This document shows, one piece after another, positions 32,335 through 41,425 of a DNA stretch of 64,000 nucleotides (within the stretch, counting starts at the first letter, position 1; each line of letters opens with the position of its first letter). The translations under genes were made by a program, and so were the position numbers. The notes beneath the pieces are model-generated. The model searched no databases and was not told the DNA's origin. It was given only the letters and a program-made list of their open reading frames with translations. Origin of the DNA: Rubrimonas sp036788415 (lineage in GTDB: Bacteria > Pseudomonadota > Alphaproteobacteria > Rhodobacterales > Rhodobacteraceae); assembly GCF_036788415.1 (NCBI RefSeq), contig NZ_DAIQNN010000009.1, forward strand, positions 12,740-76,739, read 5' to 3'.

Positions 32335-33394
32335 GAGCGGCCTCGCCCCGCCCCGCGTCGGCGACGGCGCCGGCGCGCGACAGGCCGATGGCGATGGGGC
32401 GGGTCGCGGGGAACTGCGCGAAGACGATCATCAGGATCACCATGATCGGGATCGCGAGGAACATCCCCACCGGTCCCCAGAGCGCCCCCCACACCACCAG
32501 CGACAGCAGGATGACGAAGCCGCTCATGTTGAGACGGTCGCCCATTACGCGCGGCAGCACGATCTCGCCGGCGAGGAACTGCACCCCCGCCAGCATGGCG
32601 ATCATCGCGAGGACGGGCGCGGCCGAGTCGACCTGCAACAGCGCGTAAATCACGGGGAACGTCACGGCGAGGATCGAGCCGATGGTGGGGATGAAATTAA
32701 GACCGAAGGCGAGGAAACCCCAGAAACCCGCTCCGCTCACGCCGAAAAGCAGACAGATCGCCCAGGTCGCGACGCCCACGCCCGCGCTGATCAGCGTCAT
32801 CAGCCAGAGATAGGCGCGCACCTCCTCGGCGACGTGGCGCAAGGTGGCGCGCAGCGCCGCGCGGCGGGCGGGGTCGGGGACGAGGGCGTTGAGCTTGGCG
32901 ACGTAGAAGCGCTGATCGACCAGCAGGAACATCACGTAGAGAAACACCAGAACGACGTCGCCGACCAGCGCGCGCGCCGCGTCGAAGGCGTCGCGGGCGA
33001 GCGCCTCGAGCCGCAGGCCCGACAGCAGCATTTCGAAATCCACCCGATGCTCCAGTCCGAACCGCGCGAGCACCGCGTCGACCGTCGCCAGCAGCTTCGC
33101 CTCGACCCCGTCGAGCCCCGCGCTCAGCGCGCCGGCGTTCTCGGCGATGATGCGGGCGACGAACAGCATCAGCCCGAACAGCGTCGCGACCGCCGCGAGC
33201 GTCGCCGCCCAGCCGGGAACGCGCGGCGCCCGGGCGCGCAGCGCGTCGGCCAGAGCGTTGATCAGGAACCAGATCAGCACCGCGACCGCGATCGGCGCCA
33301 GATAGGGCCGCCCGTAATAGAGCGCGACGGCCAGCAGCACGGCCAGCGCCAGCAGGTGAACCAGATCGCGCAGATGAGAGGGGGCGGTTTGCAT
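32318..33394 (-). CDS. AI-2E family transporter (PerM-like membrane protein)
   Basis: A 358-residue polytopic protein of the AI-2E/PerM exporter family. It has about eight membrane helices arranged as two N-terminal pairs, a soluble loop at about residues 100-170, then a C-terminal cluster. That cluster contains FLAFGLNFIPTIGSILA and LSLVVWGALWGPVGMFLAIPI, the family hallmark. Known members move Na+ or other small solutes, and only a few handle AI-2. The ATG at 33394 is preferred over one 33 bp upstream because conservation starts there. Confidence 0.88.
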   Translation of the reverse strand: MQTAPSHLRDLVHLLALAVLLAVALYYGRPYLAPIAVAVLIWFLINALADALRARAPRVPGWAATLAAVATLFGLMLFVARIIAENAGALSAGLDGVEAKLLATVDAVLARFGLEHRVDFEMLLSGLRLEALARDAFDAARALVGDVVLVFLYVMFLLVDQRFYVAKLNALVPDPARRAALRATLRHVAEEVRAYLWLMTLISAGVGVATWAICLLFGVSGAGFWGFLAFGLNFIPTIGSILAVTFPVIYALLQVDSAAPVLAMIAMLAGVQFLAGEIVLPRVMGDRLNMSGFVILLSLVVWGALWGPVGMFLAIPIMVILMIVFAQFPATRPIAIGLSRAGAVADAGRGEAALTPRD

Positions 33395-33462
33395 CGGGGC
33401 GGACCTGCTGCAAGGGACGACAGCCACGCCTACACCAGCCTCGCGGCGATTCGGAGACGCAG

Positions 33463-34305
33463 ATGACCACGACGACAGGGCGGCGCGCGATCCTGATCAC
33501 CGGCTGCTCCTCGGGCATCGGGCTCGACGCGGCGCGGACGCTGGCCGCGCGCGGCTGGCGCGTCTTCGCGACCTGCCGCAAGCAGGAGGATTGCGACCGG
33601 TTGAGCGCCGAGGGGCTGGAGAGCTTCCGCCTCGATTACGAGGACGAGGGAAGCGCGACCGCCGCCGCCGCCGAGGCGCTGGCGCGCAACGGGGGGCGGC
33701 TCGACGCGCTGTTCAACAACGGCGCCTATGCGATCCCCGGTTTCATCGAGGATTTGCCGACCGACGCGCTGCGGGCGATCTTCGAGGCGAATTTCTTCGG
33801 CTGGCACGCGCTGACCCGCGCGGTTCTGCCCGCGATGCGGACGCAGGGGCATGGGCGGATCGTCCAGTGCTCCTCGGTGCTGGGGTTCTCGGCGGTGCGC
33901 TGGCGCGGGGCCTATGTGGCCACGAAATTCGCGCTGGAGGGCTATTCGGACGCGCTGCGGCTGGAGCTGCGGGGCCTGCCGATCCATGTCAGCCTGATCG
34001 AGCCGGGGCCGATCGCCACCCGCTTCAACCCCAACGCGCTGGCGCAGTTCGAGCGCTGGATCGACCCGGACGCTTCGGCGCGGCGGGGCGAACTCGCGCA
34101 GATCGCCGCGCGCTATCGCCGGGGGGAGGCCGCGCCCAACCGCTTCGAATTGCCGCCCGCCGCGGTGACCCGCAAGCTGATCCACGCGGTCGAGAGCCCA
34201 AGGCCAAAGGCGCGCTACTATGTGACGACGCCGACTTACGTCGTCGCCGCGCTGAAGCGGCTGGCGCCGCGCGCGGCGCTCGACTGGCTGATGGCGCGCA
34301 ACTGA
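33463..34305 (+). CDS. SDR family oxidoreductase (classical, long C-terminus)
   Basis: A 280-residue short-chain dehydrogenase. It has TGCSSGIG (about residues 13-20), NNGAY in place of NNAG, the catalytic SSVLG Ser and YVATKFALEG (Tyr at about 151, Lys at about 155). The VSLIEPGPIATRF stretch and the C-terminal TPTYVVAALKRLAPRAALD are typical of SDRs acting on retinol- or steroid-like or lipid substrates. The exact substrate is unknown. It is divergent from the AI-2E gene with a 68-bp spacer. Confidence 0.88.
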   Translation: MTTTTGRRAILITGCSSGIGLDAARTLAARGWRVFATCRKQEDCDRLSAEGLESFRLDYEDEGSATAAAAEALARNGGRLDALFNNGAYAIPGFIEDLPTDALRAIFEANFFGWHALTRAVLPAMRTQGHGRIVQCSSVLGFSAVRWRGAYVATKFALEGYSDALRLELRGLPIHVSLIEPGPIATRFNPNALAQFERWIDPDASARRGELAQIAARYRRGEAAPNRFELPPAAVTRKLIHAVESPRPKARYYVTTPTYVVAALKRLAPRAALDWLMARN

Positions 34306-34353
34306 GGCGCGCGCGCCTCTTGCGCAGCTGCGCCGCCGGCGCAGGATCGCCCC

Positions 34354-36636
34354 ATGACGCAGCCTGAACCCCTCCCGACCGCCGAGACGATCCGCGTGCG
34401 CGGGCAGGTGCAGGGCGTGGGTTTCCGGCCCTTCGCGTGGCGCCTCGCGGCGCGGCTCGGCGTGGCGGGCGAAGTGCGCAACGACGCCGAGGGGGTGCTG
34501 ATCCATGCGCAGGGCGCGCGCCTCGACGCCTTCGCGCGGGCGCTGCGCGAGGAGGCGCCGAAACTGGCGCGGGTCGATGCGGTCGAGCGCGCCCCCTGCC
34601 CCGCCCGCCCCGGCCTGACGGGCTTTTCCATCGCCGCGAGCGCCGGCGGCGCCGCTCGGACCCAGGCGACGCCTGACGCGGCGCTCTGCCCCGCCTGCCG
34701 CGCCGAGATCGCCGATCCCGCCGACCGCCGCTTCCGCTACGCTTTCGCCAACTGCACCGAATGCGGCCCGCGCTTCTCGATCATGCGCGCCGTGCCCTAT
34801 GACCGCGCGACGACGACCATGGCGGGCTTCGCGCTATGCCTCGCATGCCGCGCGGAATATGACGACCCCGCCGACCGCCGCTTCCACGCCCAGCCGGTCG
34901 CCTGCCCGGTCTGCGGTCCGCGGCTGTGGCTGGAGCGGGACGGCGCCGAGGTCTCGGGCGACGCCGTCGCGGCGGCGGCGGCGATGCTGCGCGACGGCGC
35001 GATCCTCGCGATCAAGGGCCTCGGCGGCTGGCAGCTGGCGTGCGACGCGCGCGACGAGGCCGCCGTGGCGCGGCTGCGCGCGCGCAAGCGCCGCCCCGCC
35101 AAACCCTTCGCGCTGATGGCCGCCGACGCGGCGACGGTCGCGCGCTTCGCCGCCGTCTCTGAGGCCGAGCGCGCGCTGCTGGAAAGCCCCGCCGCGCCCA
35201 TCGTCCTGCTGGCGGCGCAGGGCGCGGCGCTCGCGCCCTCGGTCGCGCCGGGGCAGTGGGCGCTGGGCTGGATGCTGGCGGCGACGCCCTTGCACGCGTT
35301 GCTGCTCGACGCGGTCGGCCGGCCCTTGGTGATGACCTCGGGCAACCTGTCGGGCGAGCCGCAGGTGATCGGCGACGACGAGGCGCGGGCCAAGCTCGGC
35401 GCCTTCTGCGACGGGTTTCTGGCCCATGACCGCCCCATCGCGCGCCGGCTCGACGATCCGGTGGCGCGCGTGGCGGCGGGGGCGGTGCGGGTGCTGCGGC
35501 GCGGCCGGGGGATGGCGCCGCAGACGCTGCCTCTGCCGTCCGATCTGGCGGGCGCCCCGCCGGTCGCAGCGCTCGGCGGGCAGCTCAAGGCGGCGCTGTG
35601 CCTGACGCGGGACGGCGCCGCTTTGCTCTCGCACCACATCGGCGATCTCGACGAGCCGTCGACCTGCGCCGAGTTCGACGCGGCGCTGGCCGATTACGCC
35701 GCGCTGTTCGACCATGCGCCGGCGGCGCTCGCCTGCGACCTCCACCCCGACCACCGCACGACCCGCATCGCCGAAAGCTGGGCGGAGCGGGCGAACCTGC
35801 CGCTCGTCCGCGTTCAGCACCATCACGCGCACATCGCCGCCGCGATGGCCGAGGCCGGCTGGACGCGCGCCGACGGCCCGGTGCTGGGCGTCGCGTTCGA
35901 CGGGCTGGGCTGGGGGCCGGACGGGACGGTCTGGGGCGGCGAATGGCTGCTGGCCGGGTATTCCGAGTTTCGACGGCTCGCGCATCTGAAGCCGGTTCCC
36001 CTGCCCGGCGGCGACGCGGCGCAGCGCGAGCCCTGGCGCAATCTGCTCGCGCAGCTGGACGCGGCGGGCTTGGGGACGGAGGCGGAGGCGCTGGCGCCGG
36101 GCAAGCCGCTGCGGGCGCTGCGGGCGGCGGCGGCGCGCGGGGTGAACGCGCCGCGCAGCTCCTCGGCGGGGCGGCTGTTCGACGCGGTCGCCGCCGCCTG
36201 CGGGCTCGCGCCGGAGCGGCTGAGCTTCGAGGGCGAGGCGGCGATGGCGCTGGAGGCGGCGGCCCGCCGCGCGCCCGACCTCGCCCCCTATCCCTTCGGG
36301 CGCGACGGCGCGGCGCTCGACCCCGCGCCGATGTGGCGCGCGCTGCTGGCGGATCGCGCGGCGGGGGCGGCGCCCGAGGCGATGGCGGCGCGGTTTCACG
36401 CAGGGCTCGCGCAGGCGACGGCGACGCTCGCGCGCGATCTGGCGCGGGCGCATGACGCGCGGGCGATCGCGCTGTCGGGGGGCGTGTTCCAGAACGCGAC
36501 GCTGCTCGAGGCGACCGTCGCGGCGCTGGCGGGCGAGGCGCTGCTGATCCCGGCGCAGGCGCCGATGAACGACGGCGGCCTGGCGCTCGGCCAGGCGGCG
36601 GTTGCGGCGGCGCGGGCGCTGGAGGGCCGGCTCTAG
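34354..36636 (+). CDS. hypF: Carbamoyltransferase HypF
   Basis: A 760-residue HypF that makes the carbamoyl group which becomes the CN ligands of [NiFe] hydrogenase. Domain order is acylphosphatase (VRGQVQGVGFRPF, about residues 15-27), two zinc fingers (CPAC, CTEC, CLAC, CPVC between about 110 and 190), YrdC-like (about 205-385) and Kae1-like with the metal site HHHAHIAAAMAE (about 488). It is about 3 kb from hypBCDE on the opposite strand, so it is expressed separately. Its last 4 bp overlap the convergent rhodanese gene. Confidence 0.97.
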   Translation: MTQPEPLPTAETIRVRGQVQGVGFRPFAWRLAARLGVAGEVRNDAEGVLIHAQGARLDAFARALREEAPKLARVDAVERAPCPARPGLTGFSIAASAGGAARTQATPDAALCPACRAEIADPADRRFRYAFANCTECGPRFSIMRAVPYDRATTTMAGFALCLACRAEYDDPADRRFHAQPVACPVCGPRLWLERDGAEVSGDAVAAAAAMLRDGAILAIKGLGGWQLACDARDEAAVARLRARKRRPAKPFALMAADAATVARFAAVSEAERALLESPAAPIVLLAAQGAALAPSVAPGQWALGWMLAATPLHALLLDAVGRPLVMTSGNLSGEPQVIGDDEARAKLGAFCDGFLAHDRPIARRLDDPVARVAAGAVRVLRRGRGMAPQTLPLPSDLAGAPPVAALGGQLKAALCLTRDGAALLSHHIGDLDEPSTCAEFDAALADYAALFDHAPAALACDLHPDHRTTRIAESWAERANLPLVRVQHHHAHIAAAMAEAGWTRADGPVLGVAFDGLGWGPDGTVWGGEWLLAGYSEFRRLAHLKPVPLPGGDAAQREPWRNLLAQLDAAGLGTEAEALAPGKPLRALRAAAARGVNAPRSSSAGRLFDAVAAACGLAPERLSFEGEAAMALEAAARRAPDLAPYPFGRDGAALDPAPMWRALLADRAAGAAPEAMAARFHAGLAQATATLARDLARAHDARAIALSGGVFQNATLLEATVAALAGEALLIPAQAPMNDGGLALGQAAVAAARALEGRL

Positions 36637-37217
36637 CTTCCCGGGACCACGGTCAGCCCGAGCGCCCGCCAGACCTGCATGCCGCCGCGATAGTAGAAGA
36701 TCTTCTCCGCCGGGTAGCCCGCTTCGATCATCCGCCGCGCGGCGGTCGGCGACTGTCCGCACCACGGGCCGTTGCAGAACAGCGCGACGGCGGGCACGTC
36801 CTCGCCGCATTCGAAGCCTTCGAAATCGGCGACGCAGCCGAGTTCGCCCAGCCGGTCGGCGGCCTCGGTGTAGGGGACCGAGATCGCGCCGGGGATCGTG
36901 CCCGCCTCGAATTCGGGGCGGATGCGGCCGTCGATCACCTTGGCGGCGGGGTCCTGAAGGAAGGCGATCAGCTCGAGTTCGCCGACGGTCGTCACGCCCT
37001 CGGCGGGGGTCATCGGCTGGATGCAGAATTCGGGGCATGGGCGGGAGGTCAGCGCCCATTCGCCGGTCACGGCGTTGGCGGGGTCCTGAATGCGGGAGAT
37101 CTCGACGGGCCCGTCCGGCGTCTGAACCGTGGCCGACATCATCTCCTTGGTGATGCCGACCGGATCGGCGGAGGCCGCGCCCGCCGTCAGGAGAAGGATC
37201 GCGCACAGTTTCCGCAT
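36633..37217 (-). CDS. Periplasmic rhodanese-like protein
   Basis: A 194-residue exported protein with a signal peptide (about residues 1-17) and one rhodanese domain. VIDGRIRPEFEAGTIPGAISVPY is the substrate-binding half. The active loop is FCNGPWCGQSPTAARRM with the catalytic Cys at about residue 147. Extra cysteines (RPCPEFC, GCVADFEGFEC) may form disulfides. The role is probably sulfur transfer or thiol chemistry in the periplasm. No sox or PQQ gene is beside it. Confidence 0.85.
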   Translation of the reverse strand: MRKLCAILLLTAGAASADPVGITKEMMSATVQTPDGPVEISRIQDPANAVTGEWALTSRPCPEFCIQPMTPAEGVTTVGELELIAFLQDPAAKVIDGRIRPEFEAGTIPGAISVPYTEAADRLGELGCVADFEGFECGEDVPAVALFCNGPWCGQSPTAARRMIEAGYPAEKIFYYRGGMQVWRALGLTVVPGS

Positions 37218-37416
37218 GGTCGTCGCCTCCGTTATGGTTTTGCATGAGGCTTCAGTCTTCGGGGGAGCATGTCAACAGCGATGCGCGGCCGAGGCGCCGC
37301 AGCGGACGACGGCGAACGCGGCGGCTCCTGCGCCGCAAGATGAGCGGCGCCGCCTCTCGCAAATCCGCCCCAATCGCGGCATAGGAGCGTGGAATGTCGT
37401 CGCGGAGTTTCCGACC

Positions 37417-38166
37417 ATGCGCCTCTCGCCCCTTCTCGCAGCCCTGAGCGTCGCCGCCATGCCAGCCCTCGCCGCCGACATCGCCGTCACCGGCATCTAT
37501 CTCGAGCGCATCGCGACGCCGCCCGGCTCGACCTTCAGCGTCGCGCTGCAGGACGTCTCGCGCGCCGACGCGCCCGCCGTCGCCCGCGCCCGCGCCGAGG
37601 CGACGGTGGCCGGCGGCCCGCCCTTCCGCGTCGTGCTGACCGACGATCCGCAGACCCGCGATCCGCAAGGCCGCTACGCCCTGCGCGCCGAACTGCGCCT
37701 GCCCGACGGCGCGCTGTTCTTCACCACCGACAGCTTCGTCGAAGCCCCCGGAGAGAACGCCGAGGTCGAGATCCGCATGATCCGGACGGGCGGCGCGCCC
37801 GCCGAACCGGTCAGCCTGAAGCCGTGGGACCTGATCGGGCCGCGCTGGGCGCTGGCGCAGATCGGCCACCTCCCCGCCCCCGCCGACAGCAAGGCGCATC
37901 TGCTGTTCGACGACGCTGGGCGCATCGCCGGGGACGCCGGCTGCAACCGCCTCGGCGCCAGCTACCTCGCGCGGCCCGACGGCGCGTTTCTCGCCGGCCC
38001 CGGCATGTCGACCATGATGGCCTGCCCCGAGCCCGCGATGTCGACCGAACGCGCCGTCTTCGACGCGCTCGACCGCGCGCGCGGATGGCGGCTCGGCGAC
38101 GACCGGATGACGCTGCTCGACGGCGACGGCGCGGTGCTGCTGGTCTTCGCGCGCGCCGAGCCCTGA
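37417..38166 (+). CDS. YbaY-META two-domain exported protein
   Basis: A 249-residue protein with a signal peptide (about residues 1-19). The N-terminal domain is YbaY-like (ITGIYLERIATPPGSTFSVALQDVSRADAP, about 24-125). The C-terminal META/HslJ domain runs from about 135 to 245 (LLFDDAGRIAGDAGCNRLGASY and STMMACPEPAMSTERAVF). Function is unknown. Both domain types are linked to envelope stress. The cleavage site lacks a lipobox Cys, so it is probably soluble in the periplasm. Confidence 0.82.
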   Translation: MRLSPLLAALSVAAMPALAADIAVTGIYLERIATPPGSTFSVALQDVSRADAPAVARARAEATVAGGPPFRVVLTDDPQTRDPQGRYALRAELRLPDGALFFTTDSFVEAPGENAEVEIRMIRTGGAPAEPVSLKPWDLIGPRWALAQIGHLPAPADSKAHLLFDDAGRIAGDAGCNRLGASYLARPDGAFLAGPGMSTMMACPEPAMSTERAVFDALDRARGWRLGDDRMTLLDGDGAVLLVFARAEP

Positions 38167-38283
38167 GACCGAGATATGGCGCCGCCCCGGCGCGCGGACG
38201 CCAGAGATTGATCTTGGGCGCGATTTCCGGCTTACTCGTCGCGCCGCAAGGCCAATGACGAGCAGTCAGATCAAGGAGGCCGC

Positions 38284-40287
38284 ATGGCCGCCATCTCGCG
38301 CCCCGACGATTTGTTCGCCGGCGCCCCGGACGCCTCCGCGGGCTACGACGCCGCGCAGATCGAGGTGCTGGAGGGGCTGGAGCCCGTCCGCAAGCGCCCC
38401 GGCATGTATATCGGCGGCACCGACGAACGCGCGCTGCACCATCTCGCCGCCGAAGTGCTCGACAATGCGATGGACGAGGCGGTGGCGGGCCACGCAAGCC
38501 GCATCGACGTCGAGCTGCGCGGCGACGGCTCGCTCCTGATCCGCGACAACGGGCGCGGCGTGCCGGTCGATCCGCATCCGAAATTTCCGGGCAAGTCGGC
38601 GCTCGAAGTGATCTTCACAACCCTCCATTCCGGCGGGAAATTCTCCGGGAAGGCCTATCAGACGTCGGGGGGCCTGCACGGCGTCGGGGCGTCGGTGGTC
38701 AACGCGCTGTCGGTTTCGCTCGAAGTGGAAGTCGCGCGCGGCAAGGTGCTGCACCGCCAGCTTTTCTCGCGCGGCCTGCCGCTCGGCCCGCTGGAGGTGG
38801 CGGGCCCCGCACCGAACCGGCGCGGCACCTCGGTCGCCTTCCTGCCCGACCCGGAGATCTTCGGCGCGTCGGCGCGCTTCCGCCCGGCGCGGCTGCACCG
38901 CATGGCGCGCTCCAAGGCCTATCTGTTCGCCGGCGTCGAAATCCGCTGGCGCTGCGACCCCGCGTTGCTGCGCGAGGGCGACGCGACGCCGCCCGAGGAC
39001 GTGTTCCACTTCCCCGGCGGGCTGCGCGACCACCTCGCCGAGACGCTGGCCGGGGCGGAATGCTGCAACGCCGAGCCCTTCGCGGGCCGCGTCGCCTTCG
39101 CCGAGAAGTTCGGCGCCGACACCGCCGGCTCGGTCGAATGGGCGGTCAGCTGGACGCCGGCGCGCGACCCGTTCCTGTCCTCCTACTGCAACACGGTCCC
39201 CACCCCCGAAGGCGGCACGCATGAGCAGGGCCTGCGCGCGGCGCTGACCAAGGGGCTGCGCGCCCATGCCGAGCTGACCGGAAACGGCAAGCGCGCCGCG
39301 AGCCTGACCGGCGAGGACGTGTTCTCCGGGGCCTGCGGGATGATCTCGGCCTTCATCCGCGAGCCCGAATTCGTCGGACAGACGAAGGATCGCCTCGCCT
39401 CCGCCGAGGCGGCGCGCTTGGTGGAAGGCGCGGTGCGCGACCATTTCGACCACTGGCTCGCCGCCGACCCCAAGCGGGCGGGCGCGATCCTCGACTTCGC
39501 GCTCGAGCGCGCCGAGGAGCGGCTGCGGCGGCGGCGCGAGAAGGAGACGCAGCGCAAGACCGCCACCCGCAAGCTGCGCCTGCCCGGCAAGCTCGCCGAC
39601 TGTTCGGAGGCCACGCGCGAGGGTTCGGAGATCTTCCTCGTCGAAGGCGACAGCGCCGGCGGCTCGGCCAAGCAGGCGCGCGACCGGAAGTTTCAGGCGG
39701 TGCTGCCGCTCAGGGGCAAGATCCTCAACGTGCTCGGCGCGGCGTCGGCCAAGATGGGGCAGAATCAGGAGCTGAACGACCTGTTGCAGGCGCTGGGCGT
39801 CAGCCCGGGGGCGAAATACCGCGAGGAGGATTTGCGCTACGACCGCGTCGTCATCATGACCGACGCGGATGTGGACGGCGCGCACATCGCGGCGCTTCTG
39901 ATGACCTTCTTCTTCACCCAGCTGCGTCCGCTGGTCGAGCATGGCCATCTGTTCCTCGCCCAGCCGCCCCTGTTCCGGCTGAAGCAGGGCGCCGTCTCCA
40001 CCTATGCGCGCGACGAGGCGGAGCGGGCGCGGCTCGAGGCGAAAGGGCTCGGGGGCAAGGGCAAGATCGAGGTGTCGCGCTTCAAGGGCCTCGGCGAGAT
40101 GATGCCGAAGCAGCTGCGCGAGACCACGATGGACCCCGCCAGCCGCCGCCTGATCCGCGTGGCGATCGACGACGAAATCCCCGGCGAGACCGGGGCGCTG
40201 GTCGAGCGGCTGATGGGCCGCAAGCCGGAACTGCGCTTCGCCTTCATTCAGGAGAATGCGCGCTACGCGGAGGACCTCGACATATGA
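38284..40287 (+). CDS. parE: DNA topoisomerase IV subunit B
   Basis: A 667-residue type IIA topoisomerase ATPase subunit that unlinks sister chromosomes with ParC. The GHKL ATP site includes EVLDNAMDEAV and DNGRGVPVDPHPK. Toprim motifs are EGDSAGGSAKQAR (about residue 452), PLRGKILNV (about 475) and DADVDGAHIAALL (about 524). Length and the GMYIGGTDERALHHL start fit ParE rather than GyrB. GGAGG lies just before the ATG. The stop overlaps the next lipoprotein gene by 4 bp. Confidence 0.94.
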   Translation: MAAISRPDDLFAGAPDASAGYDAAQIEVLEGLEPVRKRPGMYIGGTDERALHHLAAEVLDNAMDEAVAGHASRIDVELRGDGSLLIRDNGRGVPVDPHPKFPGKSALEVIFTTLHSGGKFSGKAYQTSGGLHGVGASVVNALSVSLEVEVARGKVLHRQLFSRGLPLGPLEVAGPAPNRRGTSVAFLPDPEIFGASARFRPARLHRMARSKAYLFAGVEIRWRCDPALLREGDATPPEDVFHFPGGLRDHLAETLAGAECCNAEPFAGRVAFAEKFGADTAGSVEWAVSWTPARDPFLSSYCNTVPTPEGGTHEQGLRAALTKGLRAHAELTGNGKRAASLTGEDVFSGACGMISAFIREPEFVGQTKDRLASAEAARLVEGAVRDHFDHWLAADPKRAGAILDFALERAEERLRRRREKETQRKTATRKLRLPGKLADCSEATREGSEIFLVEGDSAGGSAKQARDRKFQAVLPLRGKILNVLGAASAKMGQNQELNDLLQALGVSPGAKYREEDLRYDRVVIMTDADVDGAHIAALLMTFFFTQLRPLVEHGHLFLAQPPLFRLKQGAVSTYARDEAERARLEAKGLGGKGKIEVSRFKGLGEMMPKQLRETTMDPASRRLIRVAIDDEIPGETGALVERLMGRKPELRFAFIQENARYAEDLDI

Positions 40288-40799
40288 GACCCGCCCTCGC
40301 CCTCGCCGCGCTTGCGCTCGCCGGCTGCGCCGACAGCGTGCGAGTGTTCAACGCCTCGCCGATCCCGCAGCACCGCGCCGACATCTCGCGCGCGGCGACC
40401 GGGGGGATTCAGGCGCTCGAAGTGCATGGGGCGCCGCCGGACGGCGCCGCGCCGGAGGCGGTGGCGGCGGCGACGACCGGCCCCGCCGGCTTTCGCCCGA
40501 CCCGCTACGCGCTGGCCGCTCCCGGTGAGGGCGGCCTGCGCACCGTGTTCGAGTTCGGCGGGGCGGCGGGCGGCCAGGCCAGTTGCCGCGCGCCGCGGGG
40601 GAGCGCGCAGGCGCCCGGCGCCGACATGCAGATCGCCGCGACCCTGTGTCAGGGGAGCGGCGACGTCTCGACCGCCACGCTGCGCGCGCCGGGGGTGGCG
40701 GGGCCGTCCTCTCCGGGCTATGAGGCCGCGGTTCGCGCGTTGCTGCGCGAGTTGCTGACGCCGGAGCGGCCGCAGATGTTCCCCCGGTTCCTGAGGTAG
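40284..40799 (+). CDS. Predicted lipoprotein, paralogue of the next gene
   Basis: A 171-residue protein with a lipoprotein signal (LALAGC, Cys at about 14). I do not recognise a named family. It shares layout with the next gene: a GFRPTRYALAAPGEGGLRTVFEF stretch, a later Cys followed by ATLCQGSGDVSTATLRAP, and a helical end. It overlaps parE by 4 bp, suggesting coupling to the topoisomerase gene. The role is unknown, and its place between parE and smc need not reflect function. Confidence 0.75.
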   Translation: MRPALALAALALAGCADSVRVFNASPIPQHRADISRAATGGIQALEVHGAPPDGAAPEAVAAATTGPAGFRPTRYALAAPGEGGLRTVFEFGGAAGGQASCRAPRGSAQAPGADMQIAATLCQGSGDVSTATLRAPGVAGPSSPGYEAAVRALLRELLTPERPQMFPRFLR

Positions 40800-40808
40800 G
40801 AGAGCGGG

Positions 40809-41321
40809 ATGCTTCGCAGGATCAGCGCCGCCGTCGCCGCCCTCGCCGCCGCCCTGCTCGGCGGGTGCGATCAGGCGCCGTTCGTCATCTCCCGCGTCGA
40901 CGTGATCCATCAGGGCCTGTCCTCGACGATCCGCAGCGCCGGTCAGGCCTTCGTCGAGAGCCATGGCCGCCCCTTCGCCGGCGTCGCGCCCGAGGAGATC
41001 GCCGCGCGCCTGAGTCTGCCGGCCTCCTATCCGACCGGCTTCCGCTTCGTCGCGCGCGAGCCCGGACCTGCGCGAGACGGGCTGCGGCTGGTGCTGCATT
41101 TCAATCCCGAAGGCCCCCCGAACGGCATCGCCGATTGCGACCGCGTAGCCGAAGCGCGGACGCTGGCGCCCGCGCTCACAGGGTTCCGCGTGACCGCGAC
41201 CTGGTGTCAGGGATCGCGCCCGCTCGTCACCGGCTTCCTGGAGGCCCCGCGGACCGAGGCCGACGATCCGGCGGGCTTCGCCCATGTCATGGCGCAGCTG
41301 ATCCGCGCGATCACCGCCTGA
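40809..41321 (+). CDS. Predicted lipoprotein, paralogue of the preceding gene
   Basis: A 170-residue protein with a lipoprotein signal (AALLGGC, Cys at about 20). The core GFRFVAREPGPARDGLRLVLHF and the TWCQGSRPLVTGFLEAP segment align with the same parts of the preceding gene, and one Cys pair is shared (IADC and TWC). This points to a local tandem duplication. It starts 9 bp after its paralogue, preceded by GGAGAG. Function is unknown. Confidence 0.75.
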   Translation: MLRRISAAVAALAAALLGGCDQAPFVISRVDVIHQGLSSTIRSAGQAFVESHGRPFAGVAPEEIAARLSLPASYPTGFRFVAREPGPARDGLRLVLHFNPEGPPNGIADCDRVAEARTLAPALTGFRVTATWCQGSRPLVTGFLEAPRTEADDPAGFAHVMAQLIRAITA

Positions 41322-41329
41322 TCCGCATG

Positions 41330-41409
41330 GCGGCGCCGAAGAGGCGCCGCAACATCTTGCGAAAGGAAGCGGCTCCACCGCAAGATGCGCGCCGGGGCCG
41401 ACTCGGCCC
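41330..41409. repeat. Three consecutive hairpins between the lipoprotein gene and smc
   Basis: The 104-bp gap holds three perfect inverted repeats in a row. GCGGCGCC/GGCGCCGC spans 41330-41350 with a 5-nt loop. CATCTTGCG/CGCAAGATG spans 41353-41387 with a 17-nt loop. GGGCCG/CGGCCC spans 41395-41409 with a 3-nt loop. The third ends 16 bp before the smc ATG, so it could hide its ribosome binding site. The set may be a terminator, an attenuator or a REP-like element. Confidence 0.55.
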
Positions 41410-41425
41410 GAGGCGAGAGCGCGCG

